Assembly (NCBI GenBank): GCA_937872465.1
Contig: CALMSR010000017.1
Span: 62,001 to 126,000, forward strand
From: an uncultured Paracoccaceae bacterium
GTDB taxonomy: Bacteria; Pseudomonadota; Alphaproteobacteria; Rhodobacterales; Rhodobacteraceae
Direction: 5' to 3'
DNA: 64,000 nucleotides
Positions 55,937 to 64,000 of this stretch are shown here, in pieces (position 1 is the first letter of the stretch; each line of letters begins with the position of its first letter). Made by a program: the position numbers and the translations under genes. A model generated the notes under the pieces. It saw nothing but the letters and a program-made list of their open reading frames with translations, was not told where the DNA came from and did not search any database.

Positions 55937-57613
55937 TTAGTATTGTGCGGGCGCGGGTAAAGGTTCCGCCCGCGTGCGGATTTCCGGGCCGGCCGCCGCG
56001 GCCTGCGTCGCCGCCTGCGGCCCGAAGGTGGCGAGCAGGCGGTCGCGGAAGTCCTCCATCGGCATGGCCGGCGTCGCCGGGGCCGGCACGAGGCCCGGCG
56101 TCCAGCCCCAGTCGGCGAAGCGCGCGACCAGGTCGGGCGGGCCGATCACATGCACCGGCACGTCGTCGCCGCCGTGGCCCTGCGCGACGAATCCGGTCGG
56201 CTGGTGATCGCCGAGCGCGATCATCAGTGGCGGCGTCGCGGCGCGGCGGGCGGCGAATTCGCCGATGACGGTGAGGCTGTAGACGAGCGCGCGGCGGAAC
56301 TGCTCGCGCACCCGGTCGGGGTCGCGCCAGACCAGTTCGGGCGGGTCGCCGGCGGTGGCGAAGGGATCGAAGACCTTGCCGTCGCCCAGGCTCTCCCAGG
56401 GCAGGACCGGCGGGATCGGCGTCCAGGGCGCATGGGAGGAGATGAGCGCGATCTCGGCGAAGACCGGGTTGCGCGGCTGCGGGTCGAGCAGCCGGCGCTC
56501 GAAGGCCGCGAGCGTGAACTGGTCGGGCATGGTGACCCAGTTGAAGGGCTTTCCGCGATAGCCGAGATCCGCGGCGGCGAGGATGGTGTCGTAGCCGAAA
56601 TAGCCGGATTCCCGCCAGGTCAGCGTGATCGCCGGCACCACGGCCGCGGTGTGCCAGCCGGCCTCGCGGGCGAGGCCGAGCAGGGTGCGGCGGGGGCTGG
56701 CGACCAGCGCGCGATAGCGTCCGTCGCTGGCGATCCGGAGCCCGGTGAGCAGGGTGGAATGCGCGAGCCAGCTCTGGCCGCCGCGCGTCGTCGAGGTGAG
56801 CCAGCCCGAGCGCGCGGCGAGGCCGGCCGCGGCGATCCTGCCTTCCGCGGTGGCGAGCGCGGCGGTCACGCTCGGAGAATAGAGCGGGTTCTCCAGGGCC
56901 GTGCGGCCGTAGGATTCGATGAAGGTGACGAAGACGTCGGTGCCGTCGAGGCTGGGCAGGATCGCGGAGGGCAGCGCTGTGGCGTAAGGGTCCTGCGCCG
57001 CCTCGATGCGGAAGGCAGCGAGGTCGCGCCGCGCCCGGCCGATGTCGCGGACGTGCTCGAAGGCGAGGCGCGCGGTCGGCGCGCTTCCGGGCGGGTCCGC
57101 CGGCGCGGACGGCCCTCCGAGGTCGAGGGCCACGATTGCCATGGCCGGCACCAGCGCCGCGAGCCAGGGTGCGGGCAGGGCGAGGGCGGCGATCCGCCCC
57201 GTCGCCCACCAGAGCGCGGCGGCGAGCAGCGCCAGCGTCGCGAGGGCGGCGAGGATAGCGGCGAAGGCGGCCAGCGGGCCGATGGCGCCGGCGAGCATGC
57301 GCAGGCCGGCGGGCAGGAGCGCGAGGTCGAGCACCGGGTTGAACGGCCGCAGGAAGGCGGTTTCGGCGGCGAGGTCGAGGAGCTTGACCAGGGTCATGGC
57401 GAGAAGGAAGCCCGTGACCAGGCCGCGGCTGGCAATGCGCCAGCGCCGGGGCGATGCGGCGAGAAGGATCGCCAGCGCCGGCAGCTCCAGCGGGAAGCGG
57501 ACGAGCGCGGCGGGGGTCATCGCCCCGGGATGGCTCGGCAGGATCAGGAGGAGATGGATCAGGAGGAGCGCGGCGAGGAGGCTGGGCCAGCGCGGCCGGG
57601 TGGCGTCAGGCAT
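55937..57613 (-). CDS. sulfatase/LTA-synthase-like membrane hydrolase or phosphotransferase
   Basis: 558 aa. Four to five membrane segments in the first 165 residues (LLAALLLIHLLLILPS, ALAILLAAS, LVTGFLLAMTLVKLL, ALATLALLAAALWWATG) are followed by a periplasmic alkaline-phosphatase-fold domain. That domain has VFVTFIESYGRTALENPLYS, where a Ser/Thr nucleophile is expected, TTRGGQSWLAHSTLLTG, PVFAEIALISSHAPWTPIP and IALGDHQP. LTA synthases and phosphoethanolamine or phosphoglycerol transferases share this build, so it may transfer a phospho-group to an envelope glycan. The start overlaps the FkbM gene by 8 bp. Confidence 0.82.
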   Translation of the reverse strand: MPDATRPRWPSLLAALLLIHLLLILPSHPGAMTPAALVRFPLELPALAILLAASPRRWRIASRGLVTGFLLAMTLVKLLDLAAETAFLRPFNPVLDLALLPAGLRMLAGAIGPLAAFAAILAALATLALLAAALWWATGRIAALALPAPWLAALVPAMAIVALDLGGPSAPADPPGSAPTARLAFEHVRDIGRARRDLAAFRIEAAQDPYATALPSAILPSLDGTDVFVTFIESYGRTALENPLYSPSVTAALATAEGRIAAAGLAARSGWLTSTTRGGQSWLAHSTLLTGLRIASDGRYRALVASPRRTLLGLAREAGWHTAAVVPAITLTWRESGYFGYDTILAAADLGYRGKPFNWVTMPDQFTLAAFERRLLDPQPRNPVFAEIALISSHAPWTPIPPVLPWESLGDGKVFDPFATAGDPPELVWRDPDRVREQFRRALVYSLTVIGEFAARRAATPPLMIALGDHQPTGFVAQGHGGDDVPVHVIGPPDLVARFADWGWTPGLVPAPATPAMPMEDFRDRLLATFGPQAATQAAAAGPEIRTRAEPLPAPAQY

Positions 57614-58355
57614 CGCGCGGCGCCTCCAGCCGGGCGTAGAGGTCGCCGAGGGGGCGGGAGGGATCGGCGAGGGCCCTGCGGGCGGCGGCGGGGTCGCGCC
57701 AGTCGGGCCAGGCGAAGCGCGCCTGCTCGCCGGCGGCGAAATTGTAGCGATAGTCGCCCAGCGCCGCGAGCCGGTCCATGGCGGCGCCGGTGATCTCGGG
57801 GGTCTCGGGCAGGGCCTCGAGGGCGATCATGGGAACGGGGCGGGAGAGGCCGGCGAGCACGTCGGCCTCGAAGCCCTCCACGTCGATCTTGACGAATTCG
57901 GGCCTGCCATGGGCGGCGATCAGCGCGTCGAGCGTGGTGACCTCGACGCTTTCGCTTGCGTCCCAGCGCACGCGGGCGAAGCCGGGGCTGCGGGCCATGC
58001 GGGCGGCGAAGCCGGGGGCGAGCGAGCTCACCGTGGGGTGCAGGCGCGAGACGGCGAGCTCGGCCCGTCCCGGGGCGGGGCCGGCGGCGAGCTTCAGGAG
58101 CGTCACGCCCGCGGGCAGGCTGCGGGCGAGCAGGGCGTGGAAGGCCTGCTGGGGTTCGAGCGCCACGACGCGGGCGCCGGCGGCGGCGAGCGCGCGGCTG
58201 CGGTTGCCGGCATGGGCGCCGATGTCGAAGGCGAGGTCGCCGGGACGCAGGAAGCCGCGGTAGAAGGCGGCGAGGCGCGGCACGATCCAGGGCCGCGCGC
58301 GATAGATCGCCAGCGACCGGGCGAGGCCGAGGCCGGCGCGCAGGTCGGGGATCAT
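57606..58355 (-). CDS. FkbM family methyltransferase
   Basis: 249 aa. FRPGDLAFDIGAHAGNRSRALAAAG-type sequence (residues about 36-60) is SAM motif I of the FkbM family. VVALEPQQAFHALLARSL follows, then EVTTLDALIAAHGRPEFVKIDVEGFEADVLAGL, whose KIDVEGFE is the family hallmark. FkbM-like enzymes O-methylate sugars or lipid-linked glycans. It overlaps the CDP-alcohol transferase gene by 4 bp and the LTA-like gene by 8 bp, so the three are translationally linked. Confidence 0.86.
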   Translation of the reverse strand: MIPDLRAGLGLARSLAIYRARPWIVPRLAAFYRGFLRPGDLAFDIGAHAGNRSRALAAAGARVVALEPQQAFHALLARSLPAGVTLLKLAAGPAPGRAELAVSRLHPTVSSLAPGFAARMARSPGFARVRWDASESVEVTTLDALIAAHGRPEFVKIDVEGFEADVLAGLSRPVPMIALEALPETPEITGAAMDRLAALGDYRYNFAAGEQARFAWPDWRDPAAARRALADPSRPLGDLYARLEAPRDA

Positions 58356-59083
58356 GCCGGCGGCCGGAGCAGCCGGCGGATGTCGATCGCGAAGGAGGCG
58401 GCCAGCGCCGCGAAGGCGAGCGCGGCGAGGCTAGAGGAGACCGGCGGGGCGAGGGGCGGCGCGAGCAGGATCGCCAGTACCGCGATCTGGAAGACGCAGA
58501 CCGCCTTGCGGCGGAAGGAGGGCGGCAGCGGCGCGCGCAGGGCGGGCGCGAGGTATCCCGCCGCGACGAAGCCGTAGCGCATCAGCCCGAGGCCGAGCAC
58601 CCAGGGGCCGGCCTTGCCGAGGCCGAGCGCGAGGGCGGCCAGGACGAGGACGAAGAGCGCGTCCACCTCCATGTCGAAGCGGGCGCCGAAGGCCGAAGCC
58701 GTGCGCTGGCGCCGCGCCAGCGCGCCGTCGATGCCGTCGAGCGCCAGGATCAGCGCGCCGCCGGCGGCGGCCCACCAGGCGGCGGAACCGGCGAGGATCC
58801 CCGGCTCGAGCGCGAGGGCGGCGAATGCCGCCACGCCGGCGGCGCGCAGGAGCGTCACGGCATTGGCGGCTCCGAAGCGGTCGTGGGGATGATGCACCGC
58901 CAGCCGGTCGCGGACCGCGAGCGCGACCAGCGCGAAGAGCGCGAGGGCCAGCGCCGGGGCATGGGCGGTCGCCAAGGGCAGGGCGGCGAGGAGCGCCGCG
59001 AGCCCCGCGCCCGCGGCCGCCGTGGCGGCGAGCGCGCCGGGCCCGGGGCCGGCCGGGCTGCGGTGGCGGACGAGCCCGGTCAT
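58352..59083 (-). CDS. CDP-alcohol phosphatidyltransferase family protein
   Basis: 243 aa, about six hydrophobic segments. The complete metal motif D-x2-D-G-x2-A-R-x8-G-x3-D-x3-D is present near residues 114-140 (DGIDGALARRQRTASAFG, then ARFDMEVD). It displaces CMP from a CDP-alcohol such as CDP-diacylglycerol to build a phospholipid or polar head group; the acceptor is unknown. An N-terminal extension of about 70 residues (two Ala-rich segments) precedes the usual AANAVTLLRA. First gene of the minus-strand arm that contains FkbM, LTA-like and RibD-type genes. Confidence 0.86.
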   Translation of the reverse strand: MTGLVRHRSPAGPGPGALAATAAAGAGLAALLAALPLATAHAPALALALFALVALAVRDRLAVHHPHDRFGAANAVTLLRAAGVAAFAALALEPGILAGSAAWWAAAGGALILALDGIDGALARRQRTASAFGARFDMEVDALFVLVLAALALGLGKAGPWVLGLGLMRYGFVAAGYLAPALRAPLPPSFRRKAVCVFQIAVLAILLAPPLAPPVSSSLAALAFAALAASFAIDIRRLLRPPA

Positions 59084-59196
59084 CGCGCCGCGCCCGCCGG
59101 CGGGGGCAGGGGCGATAAAGCCTTCGTGATGGCCGGAGCGCGAAATCCTGCTAACGTGCTCAGGGCGTGGGTTTCCTTGCAGGCGGGGACGGGTCT

Positions 59197-59742
59197 ATGG
59201 GATATGGTGTCGTCGCCCGGGTGTTCCACTGGCTGACGGTCGTTCTCGTCCTGATCATGATACCTGCCGGGACGATCATGATACAAGAGATCCCGCGGCC
59301 GACCCAGGATGCGCTCTTCATCCTGCACAAGGGCCTCGGTCCGTTCGTGCTCCTGGTGGTGCTGCTGCGACTCGCCTGGCGGTTCGTCTCGCCGCCGCCG
59401 CCGCTGCCGCGGGAGATACCGAAGGTGCAGCGCGTGGCGGCCGGGGCGGTGCATGCCGGGCTCTACGCCTTCCTGATCATCATGGCGGTCAGCGGCTACG
59501 TTCGCGTGACGACGGGCGGGTTTCCCATCGAATCGCTGCGCGCGCTCGGGATTCCGCCGCTGCTGCCGAAGAACGAGGGCGTCGCCGAAGTCGCCAAGGC
59601 AATTCACGCAACCGCCAGGTATGTACTGATACTTCTCATTCTACTTCATGTTGCAGCCGCGGCCTATCACGGCATCATCCGGCGGGACGGGGTCTTCTCG
59701 CGGATGTGGCCGCCCTTTTCCCGGGGCAATTCTGCCGCTTGA
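59197..59742 (+). CDS. cytochrome b561-type membrane protein
   Basis: 181 aa, four membrane helices. Likely heme ligands sit in VARVFHWLTVVL (His11), FILHKGLGPFVLL (His44), GAVHAGLYAFL and LLILLHVAAAAYHGII. It shuttles electrons across the inner membrane in the prokaryotic b561 family, with partners unknown. GGGGAC precedes the ATG at 59197; a GTG-started extension to 59167 is less likely. It stands alone between the divergent phosphatidyltransferase gene and opgH. Confidence 0.9.
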   Translation: MGYGVVARVFHWLTVVLVLIMIPAGTIMIQEIPRPTQDALFILHKGLGPFVLLVVLLRLAWRFVSPPPPLPREIPKVQRVAAGAVHAGLYAFLIIMAVSGYVRVTTGGFPIESLRALGIPPLLPKNEGVAEVAKAIHATARYVLILLILLHVAAAAYHGIIRRDGVFSRMWPPFSRGNSAA

Positions 59743-59860
59743 TAGGCCATTTCCCGCCGAGTAGTGTTCGCGGGTGCAGCATCAGGTTTCGCCGGCTGCA
59801 ACAGACGATTAGCTTGCGCGTTGGTGGGATCCGGATACCCGGAGGGGACGAGGACTTGCG

Positions 59861-61609
59861 ATGAACATGCAGACGCCGCCGTACCGGCTGGTGGGTCAAT
59901 CCTTGCTGCCGTTCGAGGCGCCGCTGGCCATGCCGGTGCGCGGCCTGGACGACGTGCCGACGCCGCGCCGCTTCGAGCCGCCCGCCCCTGCCGCGCCCTC
60001 GGGGCGCCGGGCGGCCGCCTTCGGGCTCGCCATTCTCGCGGTGATCGGACTCGGCCTGACGATGGCCGCGGGCCTCGCGCGCGACGGCTATCAGGCGATC
60101 GATGCGCTGCTGATGGCGCTCTACCTGCCGATCGTCGCCTGGACCGCTTTCGCCGCCGCGACGGCCGTGCTGGGATCGGTCTGGTCGGCCCGCGATCCGC
60201 GCCCCGACCGGGCGCCGCGGCGCGACTGGGTTCCGCGGGGCCGCACCGCCATCCTGATCCCGGCGCGCAACGAGGATGTCGACGCGCTGGAAGACCGGAT
60301 CCGGGCGCTGCGCGCCGATCTCGGCGGGCGCGCGCTGCGGCGGAAAGTCGACATCTTCGTGCTGTCCGATTCCGACAATCCGCTGATCATCGACCGCGAG
60401 GAGCGCCTGGCCGAGGCGCTGGCCGGCGACCTGCGCCCGGGCGTCGCCACCTATTATCGCCGCCGGAGCGAGAATTCCGGGCGCAAGCCGGGCAATATCG
60501 CCGAATGGCTGCGGCGCTGGGGAGGCGCCTACCAGTACATGCTGACCTTCGATGCCGACAGCCGCATGTCGGCGCGTCGGATCGCCGGTCTGATCGCAAA
60601 GATGGAGCGGCGCCCCGACCTCGGGCTGATCCAGTGCGGGGTGCGGCTGACCGGTGCCGAAACCCGTTTCGGCCGGGTGCAGCAGGCCGCGACCGGGCTC
60701 TACGGGCCGGCCTTCACCGCCGGGATCGCCGGATGGTCGGGGGGCGCGGGCAATTACTGGGGGCACAATGCGCTCGCGCGCGTGCGCGCCTTCGCCGGCG
60801 CCGCGGGCCTGCCGCGGCTGGAGGGCAGCGCGCCCTTCGGCGGCGACGTGCTGAGCCACGATTTCGTCGAGGCCGCCTGGCTGCGCCGGGCCGGCTGGAG
60901 CGTGGAGATCGATCCCGACGTCTCGGGCAGCTCGGAGGAGGGGCCGCAGACGCTCGCCGAGTTCCACAAGCGCGACCGGCGCTGGTGCCAGGGCAATCTG
61001 CAGCATATCCGCATCCTGGCGCGCGCGCAGGGCCTCGATCCGATCAGCCGGCTGCATCTGGCCTGCGGCATCTTCGGCTATCTCGCCTCGCCGCTCTGGC
61101 TCGGGCTCGTGGTGGCGGCGACGATGAGCGGCTCGACGGGCACGATGACGGTGCCGGTGCTCGGGGCGATCGCGCTGCTTCTGGCCCAGAAGCTGGCCGG
61201 GGTCGCCTATTGGCTGCGGCGGGACCCCAGCGGGTGGCGCAGGACCTGCCGGCTGGCGGCCGGGGAGACGCTGATCTCGGGCCTGCTCGCGCCGATCGTG
61301 ATGATGCGCCAGACGGTCTCGGTCATCTCCGTGCTGAGTGGCAACGATTGCGGCTGGAAGCCGGCGGCGCGGTCCGGGCTGCGCGGCGGCAACGACGACA
61401 TGCCCTGGCTCGAGCCGGCAGCGGGCGTCGCGCTGCTGCTCGCGGTGCTGCCCGGCGTAGGCTCGCTCTGGCAGGTCGCCGTGGTGATGCCGATCGTGCT
61501 GCCGCTCCTGATCGCGCCCTGGCTCGTCGCCTGGCTCGATGCGCGGCCGCCGGCGGCTGCGCGCCGTGCCGAGGCGGTGGGCGGCGCGGTTCAGGCGCTC
61601 CAGCGGTAG
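59861..61609 (+). CDS. opgH: osmoregulated periplasmic glucan glucosyltransferase OpgH
   Basis: 582 aa, GT2 family, shorter than the E. coli enzyme (847 aa), as in Rhodobacter. Two membrane segments near residues 50-105 precede the catalytic domain: TAILIPARNEDVDALEDRI, DIFVLSDSDNP, LTFDADSRMS, GNYWGHNALARV and KRDRRWCQGN, the Q/RxxRW motif. Several C-terminal helices follow. It polymerises beta-linked glucose from UDP-glucose into the periplasm. GGAGGGGACGAGG precedes the ATG. It converges with opgG, and their stops overlap by 19 bp. Confidence 0.95.
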   Translation: MNMQTPPYRLVGQSLLPFEAPLAMPVRGLDDVPTPRRFEPPAPAAPSGRRAAAFGLAILAVIGLGLTMAAGLARDGYQAIDALLMALYLPIVAWTAFAAATAVLGSVWSARDPRPDRAPRRDWVPRGRTAILIPARNEDVDALEDRIRALRADLGGRALRRKVDIFVLSDSDNPLIIDREERLAEALAGDLRPGVATYYRRRSENSGRKPGNIAEWLRRWGGAYQYMLTFDADSRMSARRIAGLIAKMERRPDLGLIQCGVRLTGAETRFGRVQQAATGLYGPAFTAGIAGWSGGAGNYWGHNALARVRAFAGAAGLPRLEGSAPFGGDVLSHDFVEAAWLRRAGWSVEIDPDVSGSSEEGPQTLAEFHKRDRRWCQGNLQHIRILARAQGLDPISRLHLACGIFGYLASPLWLGLVVAATMSGSTGTMTVPVLGAIALLLAQKLAGVAYWLRRDPSGWRRTCRLAAGETLISGLLAPIVMMRQTVSVISVLSGNDCGWKPAARSGLRGGNDDMPWLEPAAGVALLLAVLPGVGSLWQVAVVMPIVLPLLIAPWLVAWLDARPPAAARRAEAVGGAVQALQR

Positions 61610-63126
61610 AGCCAGACCTCGGAGGCGGGCACGCCCGCGCGCTCCAGAACGAGGCGGAACTCGATCTCGCGCCGTGCGCCCGGGGCGAAATGGAAGCCGA
61701 CGCGGGCGAGGTTGCCGCCCGGCAGGGGGGCGATGCTGAGCCCCCTGATCTCGCCGGCGCTCGCCGTGGCCCGGGGCGCGAGGCTCGCGAGGTCGACCTC
61801 GCCGAGATCGAAGTCGACCACGAGCAGCCTTTCGCCGGCATCGTGGATCGACCGGCCGCCGCGGGTGGCGATCACCCGTGCCAGCGGGAGGGGCTCCGCC
61901 GGCACGGGCGTCCAGGTCAGGCGGTAGGAGAACTCCTGGCGCGCGCCGGCCCTGAGCGGCGCTTCGGGCCGCCAGAAGGCCACGATGTTGTCGGCGAAAT
62001 CCCGGTCGGCCGGCAGCTCGAACAGCATCACCGCGCCGGGGCCCCAGTCGCCGATGGGCTCCACCCAGGCGCTGGGGCGCCGCTCGTAATGCGCCTCGGC
62101 GTCCTGGAAATGCGCGAAATCGCGGTCGCGCTGGATGAGGCCGAAGCCGCGGGGGCCGGTATCGGCGAAGGCCGAGACCTCGACGGCGCCGGGGTTGCGC
62201 AGCGGGCGCCAGATCCGCTCGCCGGATCCGGTGACGATGCGCAGGCCGCCGCTGTCGTGCACCGCATCGCGGAAGTCGTCCACGCCGGCGCGGTTCTCGG
62301 GGCCGAAGTAATACATCGAGGTGAGCGGCGCGATCCCGGCCTGGGCGATGTCCCGGCGGGGGAAGAGCACGGCGCGCAGATCCATGACCGTCTCGGCGCC
62401 CGGGGTGATGGCGATCTCGTAGGCGCCGGCCAGGGAGGCGCTGTCGAGCAGGGCGGCGAGGCGGAGGGTGCCTGCACCCGGCTGCGGCTCCTGCACCCAG
62501 AATTCGGTGAAGACGGGAAACTCCTCGCCCCCGGGGCCGGCTGTGCCGATGGCCAGCCCGCGGGCGGAAAGGCCGAAGAGCGTGTCGCGGGCGTTGGCGC
62601 GGAAATAGCTCGCGCCCTGGAAGACCGCCACCTCGTCCCAGACGCCGGGGCGGTTGATCGGGTGGCGGATGCGGATCCCGGAGAAGCCCATGTCCTGGGT
62701 CGTCTCCGAGGGCGGCTGCCCCTCGTGCCCGGGGAAGTGGTCGGGGTCGAAGTCGAAGAGATCGGCGGAGAAGGCGAGCGGCCGGGCGGTGCCGTGGGCC
62801 ACTAGGTTCACCGCGACCCGGTCCCGGAAGTTGAATCCGGGCGGCAGGAGGTCCATCCGGAAGCCGTGGTCGTCGGCGAAGAGCCGTTCCGCGTCGTGGA
62901 AGCGGATGGCGCGATAGGCGTCGTAGCCGAGCCCGGCGAAGGGCGGGGCAAGGTCCATGCGCCGGCCGACATGGGGGGCGGCGGCGGTGGCGCGGGCGCG
63001 CTCGATCACCGTCTCGAAATCGAAGGGCCGGGCCTCCCCGGCGGCCGCGGCGGGCGGAACCAGGCGCGGCAGGGATTCCGCAAAGAGTCCCGCGAGGGCG
63101 GAATGCAGCAGCGCGCGTCGGTGCAT
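61591..63126 (-). CDS. opgG: periplasmic glucan biosynthesis protein OpgG
   Basis: 511 aa. The N-terminus MHRRALLHSALAGLFAESL... VPPAAAAGEA looks exported; a Tat-like reading is weak because only RR is present. The body is MdoG: FDFETVIERARATAA, YDAYRAIRF, GFSGIRIRHPIN, ASYFRANARDTLFGLSARGLAI (quoted in part), TSMYYFGPENRAGVDDFRD and FEL-type FELPADRDFADNIVAFW. It is needed for glucan backbone synthesis or branching. GAGAGGAT before ATG 63126 decides the start over 63144. Normally opgG precedes opgH in one operon; here they face each other. Confidence 0.93.
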   Translation of the reverse strand: MHRRALLHSALAGLFAESLPRLVPPAAAAGEARPFDFETVIERARATAAAPHVGRRMDLAPPFAGLGYDAYRAIRFHDAERLFADDHGFRMDLLPPGFNFRDRVAVNLVAHGTARPLAFSADLFDFDPDHFPGHEGQPPSETTQDMGFSGIRIRHPINRPGVWDEVAVFQGASYFRANARDTLFGLSARGLAIGTAGPGGEEFPVFTEFWVQEPQPGAGTLRLAALLDSASLAGAYEIAITPGAETVMDLRAVLFPRRDIAQAGIAPLTSMYYFGPENRAGVDDFRDAVHDSGGLRIVTGSGERIWRPLRNPGAVEVSAFADTGPRGFGLIQRDRDFAHFQDAEAHYERRPSAWVEPIGDWGPGAVMLFELPADRDFADNIVAFWRPEAPLRAGARQEFSYRLTWTPVPAEPLPLARVIATRGGRSIHDAGERLLVVDFDLGEVDLASLAPRATASAGEIRGLSIAPLPGGNLARVGFHFAPGARREIEFRLVLERAGVPASEVWLYRWSA

Positions 63127-63256
63127 CGGGATCCTCTCACCCACCCGTTTCGTCCGGGCACCTAGGCCCTTCGCCGGGGCCGCTCAAGGGGATGCCGGCC
63201 AGAGAAGGCCCGTGGGTCGCCCCGGGGCGACGGGGCAGGCCGTTTGGGGCCGCGGA

Positions 63257-64000
63257 TCATGGCTGCGGCTTGCCGGTGGGGATCTCCGCGGCGAAGGCGA
63301 CGCTGCGGGGGGCGACGGCGATGCGGCCGCGGCGGGCGTCCGGCCAGGCATGGCCGGGGCGCGTGGGGAGGCGGAAGGCGATCTCGCGGGCGGTGCGGTT
63401 GAAGAGGACGGCGAGGCGACCGTCGCCGCCGCGGGCCAGCACCATGGCGAAGGCGTCGCAGCGGTGGCCCTCCCAGTCGGCGGTGGCCTTCCGCTTGCCG
63501 CCGGCGGTGAGCCAGGCGACGTCGGGCAGGCCGTTCGGTTCCGGCTCGCCGGTCAGCAGCACGGGGTCCGCCAGCGCGGGATGGGCGCGGCGGAAGGCGG
63601 CGAGTTCCGCGGTGAAGGCTTCGAGCTCGGTGTCGCGGCCCTCCCAGTCGAGCCAGGTGGTTTCGTTGTCCTGGGCATAGGCGTTGTTGTTGCCCGATTG
63701 CGAGCGACCGAATTCGTCGCCGGCGGTCAGCATGATCGTGCCGCGGGAGGCGAAGAGGGTGGCGAGAAGGGCGCGCATGTCGCGCCTCCGGGCGGCGCGC
63801 ACGGCCGGGTCGTCGCTGGGGCCCTCGACGCCGTGGTTCCAGGAATGGTTGGTGCCGTGGCCGTCGCGGTTGGCCTCGCCGTTCGCCTCGTTGTGCTTCT
63901 CGTCGTAGGCGACGAGATCGGCCAGGGTGAAGCCGTCATGGGCGGCGACGAAATTGACCGTGCGGGTCCGCGGCGGCGGAAAGACGTCGCCCGAGCCCGC
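63257..64000 (-). CDS. glgX: glycogen debranching enzyme GlgX, 3' part only
   Basis: The frame is open from the window edge to a stop at 63257, giving the last 247 residues. VNFVAAHDGFTLADLVAYDEKHNEANGE (quoted in part, with the GH13 His-Asp), a NRDGHGTNHSWNHGVEG loop, GTIMLTAGDEFGRSQSGNNNAYAQDN and WLDW are all characteristic of GlgX/TreX debranching enzymes, followed by the C-terminal beta domain. It removes alpha-1,6 branches from glycogen. The start and N-terminal domain are outside the window. Confidence 0.93.
   Translation of the reverse strand, partial: AGSGDVFPPPRTRTVNFVAAHDGFTLADLVAYDEKHNEANGEANRDGHGTNHSWNHGVEGPSDDPAVRAARRRDMRALLATLFASRGTIMLTAGDEFGRSQSGNNNAYAQDNETTWLDWEGRDTELEAFTAELAAFRRAHPALADPVLLTGEPEPNGLPDVAWLTAGGKRKATADWEGHRCDAFAMVLARGGDGRLAVLFNRTAREIAFRLPTRPGHAWPDARRGRIAVAPRSVAFAAEIPTGKPQP

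Overview
This window looks like chromosomal DNA of a high-GC alphaproteobacterium of the order Rhodobacterales (Rhodobacteraceae/Paracoccaceae). That placement is inferred from gene content and order, not from rRNA: an sqdBDC sulfolipid operon, the block rpsB-tsf-pyrH-frr-uppS-cdsA-dxr-rseP-bamA-skp-fabZ-lpxA-lpxI-lpxB, the block gltA/gltX/comEC/lexA/moeA/moaC/trpC/trpD/trpG/trpE, a GTTC-N7-GTTC SOS box, osmoregulated periplasmic glucan genes and a Gram-negative porin. By eye GC is near 70 percent. No rRNA, tRNA, CRISPR array, transposase or phage gene was recognised. Coding is dense and most genes overlap or nearly touch.

Layout. 1-2.9 kb: a truncated PA0069-like radical SAM gene, divergent from a corrinoid protein plus DUF1638 protein with no methyltransferase beside them, then a small membrane protein. 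3.0-7.0 kb: a polar amino acid ABC transporter (binding protein and two permeases, no ATPase) running into an RlmI-like rRNA methyltransferase and a PIN-domain protein. 7.1-14.5 kb: a hypothetical protein, PEP synthase, a DUF3734-type patatin with 3-hydroxybutyrate dehydrogenase, a candidate 76-nt small RNA and a family-5 peptide-binding protein. 14.5-18.2 kb: sqdC, sqdD, sqdB and a DUF502 membrane protein. 18.6-32.4 kb: fourteen genes for translation, isoprenoid, phospholipid, outer-membrane assembly and lipid A synthesis. 32.5-48 kb: an exported amidohydrolase, a YbaK-like deacylase, gltA, gltX, comEC, lexA, moeA, moaC, trpC, trpD, trpG, a hypothetical protein, trpE and ppiD. 48.4-51.5 kb: an ABC-F ATPase and a porin. 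51.9-59.1 kb: two converging arms with an oxidoreductase, a degenerate pterin-synthase-like protein, a GT4 glycosyltransferase, a methyltransferase, a stand-alone RibD-type reductase, a sulfatase/LTA-synthase-like membrane protein, an FkbM methyltransferase and a CDP-alcohol phosphatidyltransferase. 59.2-64 kb: cytochrome b561, opgH, opgG (convergent) and the 3' part of glgX.

The parts that ordinary annotation does not explain are: (1) a dispersed hairpin-rich repeat (core about 130 bp) present three times, always in a divergent intergenic region and always in the same orientation; two copies are followed by a similar motif and a possibly leaderless start; (2) a second repeat pair built around a perfect 18-22 bp palindrome next to AT-rich DNA; (3) a small RNA candidate with its own promoter and terminator; (4) the 51.9-59.1 kb cluster, which may make an uncharacterised pterin-related, glycosylated or envelope-linked product. 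Its GT4 gene appears to start at CTG, and its two arms overlap by 118 bp tail to tail.

All identifications come from reading motifs and from memory of the families; no searches were run.
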